A stretch of DNA of 12,260 bases from an uncultured Lachnospiraceae bacterium (GTDB taxonomy: Bacteria; Bacillota_A; Clostridia; Lachnospirales; Lachnospiraceae). Each line of letters opens with the position of its first letter. The first letter of the stretch is position 1. The notes beneath the pieces were generated by a model that was given only the letters and a program-made list of their open reading frames with translations, did not search any database and had not been told where the DNA came from. Both the position numbers and the translations under genes were made by a program. The stretch covers positions 54,453 to 66,712 of the forward strand of contig CAJTOU010000011.1 in the NCBI GenBank assembly GCA_910577835.1, in the 5' to 3' direction. Of the stretch, positions 1 to 7,875 are shown one piece after another.

Positions 1-3000
1 AGCTCCAATGTCAGTCCTTTTGGAATAAAGGCTCCGAAACTCTGTCCGCCGGCTCCGTGACATTTTACAGTAAAGGTATCTTCTTCGAGTCCTTCCGGAT
101 ATTTTGCTGTAATTTCAGAGCCAAAAATTGTTCCAAAGGCTCTGTCAGTATTTGTCACATCCACCTCAATACTTCGCTTCTGTCCCTCTTCCAATGCCTT
201 TGCAAACTTCTTTACCAGCACCTTTTCATCCAGTGTTTTCTCAAGTTCAAAGTTATACAAATTTTTATCCCTGTATTTCATTTTTTCTTTGCAGAAATCC
301 GTATTTAAAATTTTTGACAAATCTACATTCGTGGCACGCCCCTGTATATCCTCTCTTCTTTTCAGCAAATCCGCACGTCCGACAAGCTCATCCAGTGTTT
401 TCACTCCAAGCTCTGCCATATATTCTCTTACTTCTTCCGCAATAAATCTCATAAAGTTTATGACATACTCCGGTTTTCCTCTGAATTTCTTTCTAAGCTC
501 AGGATTCTGTGTGGCAACGCCGACCGGACAGGTATCAAGATTGCACACTCTCATCATCACACAACCCATGGTAACAAGCGGAGCCGTCGCAAAACCGAAT
601 TCCTCTGCACCAAGCATTGCCGCAATTACCACATCCCGACCGCTCATCAGCTTTCCGTCTGTTTCAAGAATGACTTTATTTCTTAAGTCATTCATAATCA
701 GCGTCTGATGCGCTTCTGCCAGACCAAGCTCCCATGGAAGGCCGGCATTATAAATAGAATTTCTTGGCGCTGCACCTGTACCACCGTCATAACCCGAAAT
801 CAGTATTACCTGCGCGCCTGCCTTTGCAACACCCGCAGCAACAGTTCCCACTCCTGCCTCTGATACAAGCTTCACGGAAATCCTTGCTTTTTTATTTGAA
901 TTTTTCAAATCATAAATAAGTTGCGCAAGGTCCTCTATCGAATAAATATCATGATGAGGCGGTGGTGAAATCAGACTGACGCCTGGGGTGGAATGTCTTG
1001 TCTTTGCTATCCACGGATAAACCTTTTTACCCGGCAGATGTCCGCCTTCGCCCGGCTTTGCACCCTGCGCCATTTTTATCTGGATTTCATTTGCGCTGAC
1101 CAGATATCTTGAGGTAACACCAAAACGTCCGGAAGCTACCTGTTTAATTGCAGAACATTTATTTACTCCATCAGAAACAGCAAGTCTTTCAATAGCTTCA
1201 CCGCCCTCGCCGCTGTTTGAACGCCCATGAAGGCTGTTCATCGCAATTGCGAGTGTTTCATGCGCTTCCTGTGAAATAGAACCGTAGGACATAGCGCCTG
1301 TCTTAAAGCGTTTTACAATAGAATCCACGCTTTCCACCTGTTCAATTGGAACAGACTTTTTTGGATAACGAAAATCCATCAGTCCTCTTAAATTCAGATT
1401 CTGCCCTTCTGCATCCACCTCTTTTGTGTATTCCTTAAACAATTCATAATTTCCTGTCCGCGTGGACTCTTGAAGCAGATGAATTGTTTTCGGATTATAC
1501 AGATGCTCTGTCTTGCCGCTTCGAAACTTATGTGTTCCCTCACTGTCAAGAGCGTAATCCATAGCAAGGTCAAGAGGGTCAAATGCCTTTGAATGAAGCC
1601 TGTTTACATCACTCTCAATATCCTTTAGAGAAATACCGCCAACTCTGCTTACTGTATTGGTAAAATAAGTATCTATTACTTCTTTGTTAATACCAATTGC
1701 CTCAAAAATCTGTGCACCCTGATAGGACTGAATGGTGGAAATCCCCATTTTAGAAGCAATTTTTACAATGCCATGAAGCACTGCGGAATTATAGTCATCG
1801 ACTGCCGCATAATAATCCTTATCCAGCAGATTTTCATCAATTAATTCCCGAATGGATTCCTGTGCAAGATATGGATTAATCGCACAGGCACCGTATCCAA
1901 GAAGTGTTGCAAAATGATGTACCTCTCTCGGTTCGCCGCTTTCCAGAATAATCGCCAGCGAGGTCCTCTTTTTTGTTACTACAAGATGCTGGTGAAGCGC
2001 TGATACTGCCAGAAGCGAAGGAATTGCCACATGGTTCTCATCTACGCCTCTGTCTGAAAGAATCAGAATATTTGCACCGTCTTTATGTGCTCTGTCCGCC
2101 TCCAGAAATACATGGTCGATTGCCTTTTTCAAGGAAGTATTTTTATAATAAATAATCGGTATTACTACTGTTTTAAAGCCCTCTACCTTCATATTTTTAA
2201 TTTTCAGCAAATCAGTGCTTGTAAGAATCGGATTATTTACTCTTAAGGTCTTACAGTTATCAGGAGATTCTTCTAAAATATTTCCCTCGGAACCTACATA
2301 TACCGTAGTAGAGGTAACTACTTCTTCACGAATGGCATCAATCGGCGGATTTGTTACCTGAGCAAAGAGCTGCTTAAAATAATTAAATAATGGCTGATTT
2401 CTTCTGGAAAGAACTGCCAGAGGAGAATCATTTCCCATCGCTGAAATCTGTTCTGTACCGGTAAGCGCCATAGGCAGAATACTGGTCTTTACATCTTCAT
2501 AGGTATATCCAAAGGACTTCTGAAGCTTCTGCCGCTCCTCCTTTGTATACTCCTCGACCTTTTTATTTGGTATTTTCAGTTCCTGAAGCTTTACAATATT
2601 TGCATCCAGCCATTCTCCATATGGCTGCCTTCTGGCATAGGTTTCTTTTAATTCATCATCGTCTACCACCCTGCCCTTTACGGTATCTACCAGCAGCATT
2701 TTACCCGGTCGCAGTCTTTCTTTTACTACGATTTTAGAAGGCTCTATATCAAGCACTCCCACCTCTGAGGAGAGAATAAGCTTATTATCTGTGGTAATCA
2801 TGTAGCGGGAAGGCCGCAGACCATTTCTGTCAAGCACTGCACCCATAATATCTCCGTCGGAGAAAAGAATGGAAGCCGGACCGTCCCATGGTTCCATCAT
2901 GGTCGCATAATACTGATAAAAATCTCTTTTTGTCTGACTGATAGTCTGATTGTTATCCCACGGCTCCGGTATCGCTATCATTACCGCAAGCGGCAAATCC

Positions 3001-3911
3001 ATTCCGCTCATTACCATAAATTCTAGCATATTGTCAAGCATTGCTGAATCAGAACCCTCTGAATTGATAACCGGAATTACTTTGTTTATTTCATCTGCAA
3101 GACAGGAGGTATGCATGTTTTCCTCTCTTGCAATCATCTTATCCACATTTCCGCGAATCGTATTTATTTCTCCGTTATGTACCAGAAGCCTGTTTGGATG
3201 TGCTCTCATCCAGCTTGGATTTGTATTTGTACTGAATCTTGAATGTACAATCGCAATCGCGGATTCATAATCTGTATCCTGAAGGTCTGTAAAAAAGGTT
3301 CTAAGCTGTCCTACCAGAAACATTCCTTTGTATACAATTGTTCTGCTGGACAGAGATACAACATAAGTATCTTCGTTGCTCTGCTCAAAGACACGCCTTG
3401 TCACATAAAGCTTTCTGTCAAAATCAATTCCTTGCTTTACTTTTGGAGGTTTCCTGATAAATGCTTGTGTGATACACGGCATTACCTGTATCGCTTTGTG
3501 TCCCAGTACATCCGGCCGTGTTGGAACGGTTCTCCAGCCAAGAAAATCCATTCCCTCCTTTTTTACAATGATTTCAAACATCTTCATTGCCTGTTTTCTT
3601 TGCAGCTCATCCTGAGGGAAGAAGAACATGCCAACACCATACTCTCTTTCTTCTCCAAGCTCTATTCCAAGTGATTCTGCCGCTTTTTTAAAAAACTTAT
3701 GTGATATCTGCAACAGAATTCCGACACCATCACCGGTCTTTCCCTCTGCATCCTTGCCTGCTCTGTGTTCCAGATGTTCTACAATATGAAGTGCCTGCTC
3801 AACAGCTTCATGGTCTTTGTTGCCTTTGATATTTACAATCGCACCTATACCGCAGTTATCATGTTCAAATTTTGGATTATATAACCCATTATTCATTTGC
3901 TGCATTATCAT
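1..3911 (-). CDS. gltB: Glutamate synthase (GOGAT) large subunit, 3' end missing
   Basis: This is the large subunit of glutamate synthase, which transfers the amide nitrogen of glutamine to 2-oxoglutarate to make glutamate in the cytoplasm. About 1303 codons are open from 3911 to the window edge; the family is usually about 1500 residues, so roughly the last 200 are missing. The N-terminus reads as a short propeptide ending at Asn19, followed by the class II amidotransferase nucleophile Cys20 (context DNCGIGA). The FMN/synthase domain starts near residue 865 (GSISQEAHE), followed by PGEGGHLPG near 950 and GYDGGTGAAP near 1040. A 3Fe-4S motif C1117-x5-C1123-x4-C1128 (CVMMRVCNLDTC) is intact. 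The final residues enter the C-terminal GxGxG beta-helix domain. GGAGG at 3916-3920 precedes ATG 3911 by 4 nt; ATG 3905 (10 nt) is an alternative start. It has its own promoter and a structured leader. A small subunit (gltD) might follow beyond base 1 but cannot be seen. Confidence 0.97.
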   Translation of the reverse strand, partial: MIMQQMNNGLYNPKFEHDNCGIGAIVNIKGNKDHEAVEQALHIVEHLEHRAGKDAEGKTGDGVGILLQISHKFFKKAAESLGIELGEEREYGVGMFFFPQDELQRKQAMKMFEIIVKKEGMDFLGWRTVPTRPDVLGHKAIQVMPCITQAFIRKPPKVKQGIDFDRKLYVTRRVFEQSNEDTYVVSLSSRTIVYKGMFLVGQLRTFFTDLQDTDYESAIAIVHSRFSTNTNPSWMRAHPNRLLVHNGEINTIRGNVDKMIAREENMHTSCLADEINKVIPVINSEGSDSAMLDNMLEFMVMSGMDLPLAVMIAIPEPWDNNQTISQTKRDFYQYYATMMEPWDGPASILFSDGDIMGAVLDRNGLRPSRYMITTDNKLILSSEVGVLDIEPSKIVVKERLRPGKMLLVDTVKGRVVDDDELKETYARRQPYGEWLDANIVKLQELKIPNKKVEEYTKEERQKLQKSFGYTYEDVKTSILPMALTGTEQISAMGNDSPLAVLSRRNQPLFNYFKQLFAQVTNPPIDAIREEVVTSTTVYVGSEGNILEESPDNCKTLRVNNPILTSTDLLKIKNMKVEGFKTVVIPIIYYKNTSLKKAIDHVFLEADRAHKDGANILILSDRGVDENHVAIPSLLAVSALHQHLVVTKKRTSLAIILESGEPREVHHFATLLGYGACAINPYLAQESIRELIDENLLDKDYYAAVDDYNSAVLHGIVKIASKMGISTIQSYQGAQIFEAIGINKEVIDTYFTNTVSRVGGISLKDIESDVNRLHSKAFDPLDLAMDYALDSEGTHKFRSGKTEHLYNPKTIHLLQESTRTGNYELFKEYTKEVDAEGQNLNLRGLMDFRYPKKSVPIEQVESVDSIVKRFKTGAMSYGSISQEAHETLAIAMNSLHGRSNSGEGGEAIERLAVSDGVNKCSAIKQVASGRFGVTSRYLVSANEIQIKMAQGAKPGEGGHLPGKKVYPWIAKTRHSTPGVSLISPPPHHDIYSIEDLAQLIYDLKNSNKKARISVKLVSEAGVGTVAAGVAKAGAQVILISGYDGGTGAAPRNSIYNAGLPWELGLAEAHQTLIMNDLRNKVILETDGKLMSGRDVVIAAMLGAEEFGFATAPLVTMGCVMMRVCNLDTCPVGVATQNPELRKKFRGKPEYVINFMRFIAEEVREYMAELGVKTLDELVGRADLLKRREDIQGRATNVDLSKILNTDFCKEKMKYRDKNLYNFELEKTLDEKVLVKKFAKALEEGQKRSIEVDVTNTDRAFGTIFGSEITAKYPEGLEEDTFTVKCHGAGGQSFGAFIPKGLTLE

Positions 3912-3915
3912 TCTT

Positions 3916-3920
3916 CCTCC
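3916..3920 (-). promoter_or_regulatory. gltB ribosome binding site
   Basis: GGAGG on the minus strand (CCTCC on plus). It lies 4 nt before ATG 3911 and 10 nt before ATG 3905, so it supports either start and does not decide between them. Both starts give the same mature protein if the propeptide is removed before Cys20. Confidence 0.8.
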
Positions 3921-3935
3921 ATTCTTTTTTGTGTC

Positions 3936-3974
3936 TTATATTGAGCGATTTCTTTCGGAAATCGCTCAATATAA
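3936..3974 (-). promoter_or_regulatory. Perfect 17-bp hairpin in the gltB leader
   Basis: Bases 3936-3952 (TTATATTGAGCGATTTC) are the exact reverse complement of 3958-3974, with a 5-nt loop at 3953-3957. From the promoter at 4004-4032, transcription would begin near 3997, so the hairpin sits in the 5' untranslated leader at about +24 to +62. It ends 15 nt before the Shine-Dalgarno sequence. No T-tract follows on the minus strand, so it is not a standard intrinsic terminator. It may be an mRNA-stabilising hairpin, an RNA regulator target, or a DNA operator dyad; the sequence alone does not decide which. Confidence 0.75.
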
Positions 3975-4003
3975 TATGGACATTTGTCTTTCAAACAGGT
4001 AAT

Positions 4004-4032
4004 ACTATACTACTTTTTTTGGAAATTGTAAA
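4004..4032 (-). promoter_or_regulatory. Sigma-A type promoter for gltB
   Basis: On the minus strand, the -35 box TTTACA (4027-4032) and the -10 box TATAGT (4004-4009) are separated by exactly 17 nt. Each box matches the sigma-A consensus at five of six positions, and the spacer holds an A-run. The predicted start near 3997 gives a leader of about 85 nt before gltB. It lies downstream of the lgt terminator, which fits an independent transcription unit. Confidence 0.75.
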
Positions 4033-4108
4033 TAACAAATTTTTATTAAATTGTCAGATAATATGATAATTTAATATTTTTATCAAAATAGTCAGAAAAT
4101 TATATATT

Positions 4109-4143
4109 AAAACCCTGAGTTTTTTATAGAAACTCAGGGTTTT
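4109..4143 (-). terminator. Intrinsic terminator after the lgt-like gene
   Basis: Bases 4109-4122 (AAAACCCTGAGTTT) pair perfectly with 4130-4143, giving a 14-bp stem with a CCCTGAG core and a 7-nt loop. The stem begins about 10 nt past the stop codon of the Lgt-like gene. On the minus strand the 3' arm ends GGGTTTT and continues into AATATATAATTTT, an AT-rich U-tract typical of rho-independent termination. The sequence is nearly symmetrical and could also act on plus-strand transcripts, but no plus-strand gene was seen. Confidence 0.88.
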
Positions 4144-4152
4144 AGACACAAT

Positions 4153-4965
4153 TTAAATAAAATTTTTATTTATTTTTGTATGACGATATAATAAAATACC
4201 AAGCGGCAAAAGCAAAAGACTAATAATTTGAGAGGTGGAAATCTGAAAAAAACAGAAGTTTATTATTCCGCGAATTTCATCGCCTCGAAACATCTCTGTG
4301 ATAAAACGGATAATAGGATATATAATAAGATAAATTCCCATCAGTTTTCCGGACTCCCTTGGCTTTCTTCCATAAAATGCCAGCACTGCAAAAAGCAGAA
4401 AGCAGCATATACTTTCCAGAAGCTGCACAGGAAAACGTTCTGTTATCGCAATATCGGGATTATAGGAATTTTGTGGAAATGTAACTGCAAAAATTCCGTG
4501 ATATTCCCGACCATAACAACAGCCTGCAAAAAAACAGCCGATTCTTCCAAAACCGTGAAACAGCGGTACGATAATTGCAAGGACATTTGCAAAGGAAAGA
4601 ACAGGAAGCCTTCTATAATGTGTATAAAAAGCCACTCCCGCAGATATACCGATAAAACCTCCATAAAAAACATATCCCGCAAATATCTGTGGAAGGATTT
4701 CCGGCAGATAAGAAATGAAGCTGGAAAAGCCGTCATTTCTTATGTTTTTGTATAATTCCGGTAAAAATGGAAGAGCATAAAATAATTTAGCACCGATTAT
4801 CAGTCCCAAACCGCCATAACACGCAGAATAGAGAACATCTCTGACAGGAATATAATAAATTCTGGCATAATAAACAGCCGCTATTACAGATACAAACAGA
4901 CCAATAAGCGCCATTGTACCATAGGCAGGAAATTTTATTCCAAATAAATCAAAGTATGGCAGCAT
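4153..4965 (-). CDS. lgt: Prolipoprotein diacylglyceryl transferase family protein
   Basis: A 270-residue polytopic inner-membrane protein of the Lgt family. The family transfers diacylglycerol from phosphatidylglycerol to the lipobox cysteine of prolipoproteins. Family landmarks are YGGFIG (101-106), the signature HGFGRIGCFFAGCCYG (137-152), RFPVQLLES (177-185), and the C-terminal YPIIRFITEMFRGDEIRG (216-233) followed by STSQ. Aligned by eye with E. coli Lgt, Arg141, Tyr216, Arg220 and Glu224 match Arg143, Tyr235, Arg239 and Glu243. The His103 position is Tyr101 and the Asn146 position is Cys144. The Cys-rich GCFFAGCCYG variant is familiar from Clostridial homologues, so this may be the ordinary enzyme or a paralogue of different specificity. 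AAGGAG at 4971-4976 is 5 nt before ATG. The gene follows the lyase by 42 bp with no clear promoter, suggesting co-transcription, and ends at a strong terminator. Confidence 0.88.
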   Translation of the reverse strand: MLPYFDLFGIKFPAYGTMALIGLFVSVIAAVYYARIYYIPVRDVLYSACYGGLGLIIGAKLFYALPFLPELYKNIRNDGFSSFISYLPEILPQIFAGYVFYGGFIGISAGVAFYTHYRRLPVLSFANVLAIIVPLFHGFGRIGCFFAGCCYGREYHGIFAVTFPQNSYNPDIAITERFPVQLLESICCFLLFAVLAFYGRKPRESGKLMGIYLIIYPIIRFITEMFRGDEIRGIINFCFFQISTSQIISLLLLPLGILLYRHTKINKNFI

Positions 4966-5007
4966 ATTCTCTCCTTTTTACAAAATAGGGTTAATTTATA
5001 AAAATTC

Positions 5008-7779
5008 TCAACAGCTCTTTACATTTTCTGGGGAAATATATCTCTGTCTTTTCAGTGGCACTTCTTTCATATCAGGTCCGATATAAAATCCTGTATGCGG
5101 CGGCTGATTATAAGCCGTATTCTGCCAAGCAATTCCCATCCGGTACACAGGGTCATGCATTAGAGTATAGATTCTTGCCTTTGTATAATCTGTGGTAGTA
5201 TATAATCTTAGAAATGTGCTGTCCTTGCTTCTAAACACCACATCTTCCCGCCAGTCTCCAAGAATTGACGCCTGTATACAAGGGTTGCCTTTTGTTCCAT
5301 TATTTGACAAAACCCCGTCTGTTGACAGAATCACTTCTGTTTCCTCTGTTTTCCAATTCCATTTGTAAATCTTGGGTATGCCCACATTGGTTTCATATCC
5401 ATACCAGTCATGGTCTAAAAGCTCTCTCAACAAATCTCCATCCCACCAAATCGCAAAATTTACCTGCTCCGGCATTTTATCTGAAATCTTGTTTCCGTCG
5501 GCATAATTATACAGCCCTCCCGCAAAATACGCCCACATTTGATTTCCTTCATACCTTGGGTCTATCTTTGCCGTCAGTCCTCTAGCGGTATCACAGCCGG
5601 TATAAATCGAAAAAGTGATTTTTCCAGTGGCTGCCTCATGAGCCTCTATTCCATATGGACAGTCTGCGTCTTCATGTATTCCAAAATAATCAAATCCTTT
5701 AGAATGATTTGTAAATCTTCCTACATGCATGGCATCGCCGTGTCCCAGTTCAGTGGAATATAATCCAGTCCCGTCATGGTCTATTACACATGCGCCATAA
5801 ATAATCTCGTCACAGCCGTCTCCGTCTACATCGGCCACTGCAAGATTATGAAAGCCCTGATTGGTATACTCAATATTCTGCTCATGATTGGCCATAAATT
5901 TCCAGCGTTTTACCAGCTTTTTGTCCCTGACATCATATGCGGTAAGACAGGTTGGTCTGCCCCTGTCATAATATCCCCTGCACATAACAACACTTGGTCT
6001 TTCTCCGTCAAGATATGCCACACAGGCAAGAAAACGGTCCACACGGTTGCCCCATGAATCTCCCCAGTCGCTGACATTGCCCCTTGGAGGGTCATAATCT
6101 ACGGTGTCCAATATCACTCCGGTCCTGCCGTCTATCAGAGAAAGATATTCCGGTCCTTCTATAATATATCCGTCTTTATTGCGGTAATCCTTTTCCCTGT
6201 CACCTACTATATTTCCATGATAATCTGTGGTGCCATCTGCTGTTTTGACAACCATTTCCGCATAACCATCGCCGTCAAAATCATATACCATAAACTGGGT
6301 ATAATGTGCACCACAGCGGATATTTCTGCCCATATCAATTCTCCAGAGCATGGTTCCATCAAGCTTGTAGGCATCAATATAGACAATTCCGGTGTAACCC
6401 TTATGAGAATTATCCTTTCCATTACAGTCCCATTTTAAAATAATCTCATATTCCCCGTCTCCGTCCAAATCTGCGACACTGGCATCGTTTGCGGTATATT
6501 CATACCGGTTTCCGTCAGGAGCTGTATATGGCTCCGGTTTCTGAATTGGTATGTCAAGATAGTTGTGAGCAAGATTTCTGGCAATATATCCCTGTTTTTC
6601 CTCGACACCGTTTTGTACCTTTTTAATTTCATATTTTGTTTCAAGCGTACCTTTGGCATCTATATAGTTTGTGGCATAACCACATGGAATATGTGCTATT
6701 TTCTTTCCATCTGCATAAATATTAAAAGAAGCATCTTTATATTCATAAGCATTTAAGCGAAACGTAAGATACATTCCTTTTTTTGTTCGTATTGCAAGTG
6801 CCGCTCTGTCAAGCATTTCCATGTTCCGCTCAGCCGGAGGCGATTTTATCTGAGATTTTGCTGTAAGCATATCAGTCTGTCCTGCTTTTGACAGTGCCAG
6901 AACTCCGTAAGTGTATATCCGGTCTGTTCGTAAAGTATCATCTGTAAATTGTATTTCATGTGCATCATATTTCATATTGCTGTTATATTCCATATCTGCA
7001 TATGTTTCTTCCGGTATCTCAGCAAGAAGTTTATATTCTGAAATCTCAGTTTTACGATAAACCCGATATGCCAGAGCATCCCCGCTGCACTTCCATGTCA
7101 GTTTTGTTTGAAATGCTCCCATTGTTTCTGCTCGAAGTTCACTGAGCTTTGGCTTTTTTCTTTCTGCTATCTCCATACTGATACAGACAGGTTTACAGGT
7201 ATCTCCTTCAAAGCCAAGATTATCCGTCAGTCTTGCGAAATATTCATAAGTTTTACAGAAGTTTACTTCTTTGTCTATGTATTGACTGCCTGTAATGGTG
7301 ATAATCTTTGGAGGCTGTTTGCTTCCTTTTATCTTTTTATATAAATTTACCTTTTCATATCTGCTGTTATTTATAAAATCAAGCTGGACATAAGGACATT
7401 CATTATTTAGACAAAACATTGCCTGCAAATCTTCTATTTTATCCTCTATCACATCTGCAATTTCAATCCCCTGTATACAGACATACTTTCCATGAAATTT
7501 TATTTCCATTCTTCCATTTTCTACTACTGTCTGATAGTTCATTGACCGTATCACCTTATCGCCTGCCCAAAGAGGAAACTGTTCCTGTCCATTTATGGTA
7601 GTGTATACATTAACATCACCCTTGTCCTGAAGATTTCCGTCATAAATTCTGATATTATATCTTCCATTTGCAATACTGATATGATAGGTATTTTCGGCTG
7701 TCTGTTCCATAATCAGTCCGTCTGTATCCATCAGACGATTGTCTTGAAATTTAATTTTGTATTCCTTCATGCTTTTCAT
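5008..7779 (-). CDS. Multidomain rhamnogalacturonan lyase, PL11 family
   Basis: A 923-residue protein predicted to cleave the rhamnose-galacturonate backbone of rhamnogalacturonan I by beta-elimination. Residues about 321-923 match PL11 lyases (YesW/YesX type): a short beta domain, then a large beta-propeller with calcium-type loops DLDGDGEYE (437-445), DFDGDGYAE (500-508) and DVDGDGCDE (650-658). The C-terminal family signature NTAYNQPPHTGFYIG (887-901) is intact. Upstream are about 320 extra residues: a beta-rich segment (5-110) resembling the carbohydrate-binding domain attached to some SGNH rhamnogalacturonan esterases, then two segments that read like fibronectin type III domains (about 112-207 and 208-318). 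No signal peptide is visible, so it probably acts on imported oligosaccharides. AAAGGA (7783-7788) lies 3 nt before ATG 7779 and 12 nt before ATG 7770; either could be the start. The reading frame extends up to TTG 7836, which lacks a Shine-Dalgarno. Only a weak promoter candidate is seen (TTTACA 7842-7847, TACAAG 7820-7825), so read-through from rpoD is possible. Confidence 0.9.
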   Translation of the reverse strand: MKSMKEYKIKFQDNRLMDTDGLIMEQTAENTYHISIANGRYNIRIYDGNLQDKGDVNVYTTINGQEQFPLWAGDKVIRSMNYQTVVENGRMEIKFHGKYVCIQGIEIADVIEDKIEDLQAMFCLNNECPYVQLDFINNSRYEKVNLYKKIKGSKQPPKIITITGSQYIDKEVNFCKTYEYFARLTDNLGFEGDTCKPVCISMEIAERKKPKLSELRAETMGAFQTKLTWKCSGDALAYRVYRKTEISEYKLLAEIPEETYADMEYNSNMKYDAHEIQFTDDTLRTDRIYTYGVLALSKAGQTDMLTAKSQIKSPPAERNMEMLDRAALAIRTKKGMYLTFRLNAYEYKDASFNIYADGKKIAHIPCGYATNYIDAKGTLETKYEIKKVQNGVEEKQGYIARNLAHNYLDIPIQKPEPYTAPDGNRYEYTANDASVADLDGDGEYEIILKWDCNGKDNSHKGYTGIVYIDAYKLDGTMLWRIDMGRNIRCGAHYTQFMVYDFDGDGYAEMVVKTADGTTDYHGNIVGDREKDYRNKDGYIIEGPEYLSLIDGRTGVILDTVDYDPPRGNVSDWGDSWGNRVDRFLACVAYLDGERPSVVMCRGYYDRGRPTCLTAYDVRDKKLVKRWKFMANHEQNIEYTNQGFHNLAVADVDGDGCDEIIYGACVIDHDGTGLYSTELGHGDAMHVGRFTNHSKGFDYFGIHEDADCPYGIEAHEAATGKITFSIYTGCDTARGLTAKIDPRYEGNQMWAYFAGGLYNYADGNKISDKMPEQVNFAIWWDGDLLRELLDHDWYGYETNVGIPKIYKWNWKTEETEVILSTDGVLSNNGTKGNPCIQASILGDWREDVVFRSKDSTFLRLYTTTDYTKARIYTLMHDPVYRMGIAWQNTAYNQPPHTGFYIGPDMKEVPLKRQRYISPENVKSC

Positions 7780-7846
7780 TATTCCTTTCCAAGATTTCTG
7801 CTCAAAAACAAAGTCCTGTCTTGTAATTTCCTGCAAAATAATGTAA

Positions 7847-7875
7847 AAGGATTTCCTTTACATAAGGAAATCCTT
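7847..7875 (-). terminator. Hairpin overlapping the rpoD stop, probable terminator
   Basis: Bases 7847-7858 (AAGGATTTCCTT) and 7864-7875 are perfect reverse complements, a 12-bp stem with a 5-nt loop. On the minus strand the upstream arm encodes the last four residues before Met (Lys-Asp-Phe-Leu), and the stop codon begins at the loop boundary. The downstream arm runs into TTTTACATTATTTT, a broken U-tract. It could end rpoD transcription partly or fully. The stem is AT-rich and ribosomes terminating at the stop codon would cover its first arm, so efficiency may be modest. Confidence 0.65.

Noticed and set aside
1..15. 15-bp repeat AGCTCCAATGTCAGT at 1-15 and 8276-8290
   Set aside because: Both copies encode the residues LTLEL in unrelated proteins (gltB and rpoD), so shared codon use explains the match. 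No repeat extends beyond it.
3243..3674. Long plus-strand reading frames inside gltB, the lyase and rpoD
   Set aside because: They overlap strongly conserved minus-strand genes, lack ribosome binding sites and have unprotein-like composition. They are antisense shadows.
7780..7836. Longer lyase start at TTG 7836
   Set aside because: TTG is a rare start, no Shine-Dalgarno precedes it, and the added 19 residues overlap the putative leader after the rpoD hairpin. ATG 7779 or 7770 is preferred.
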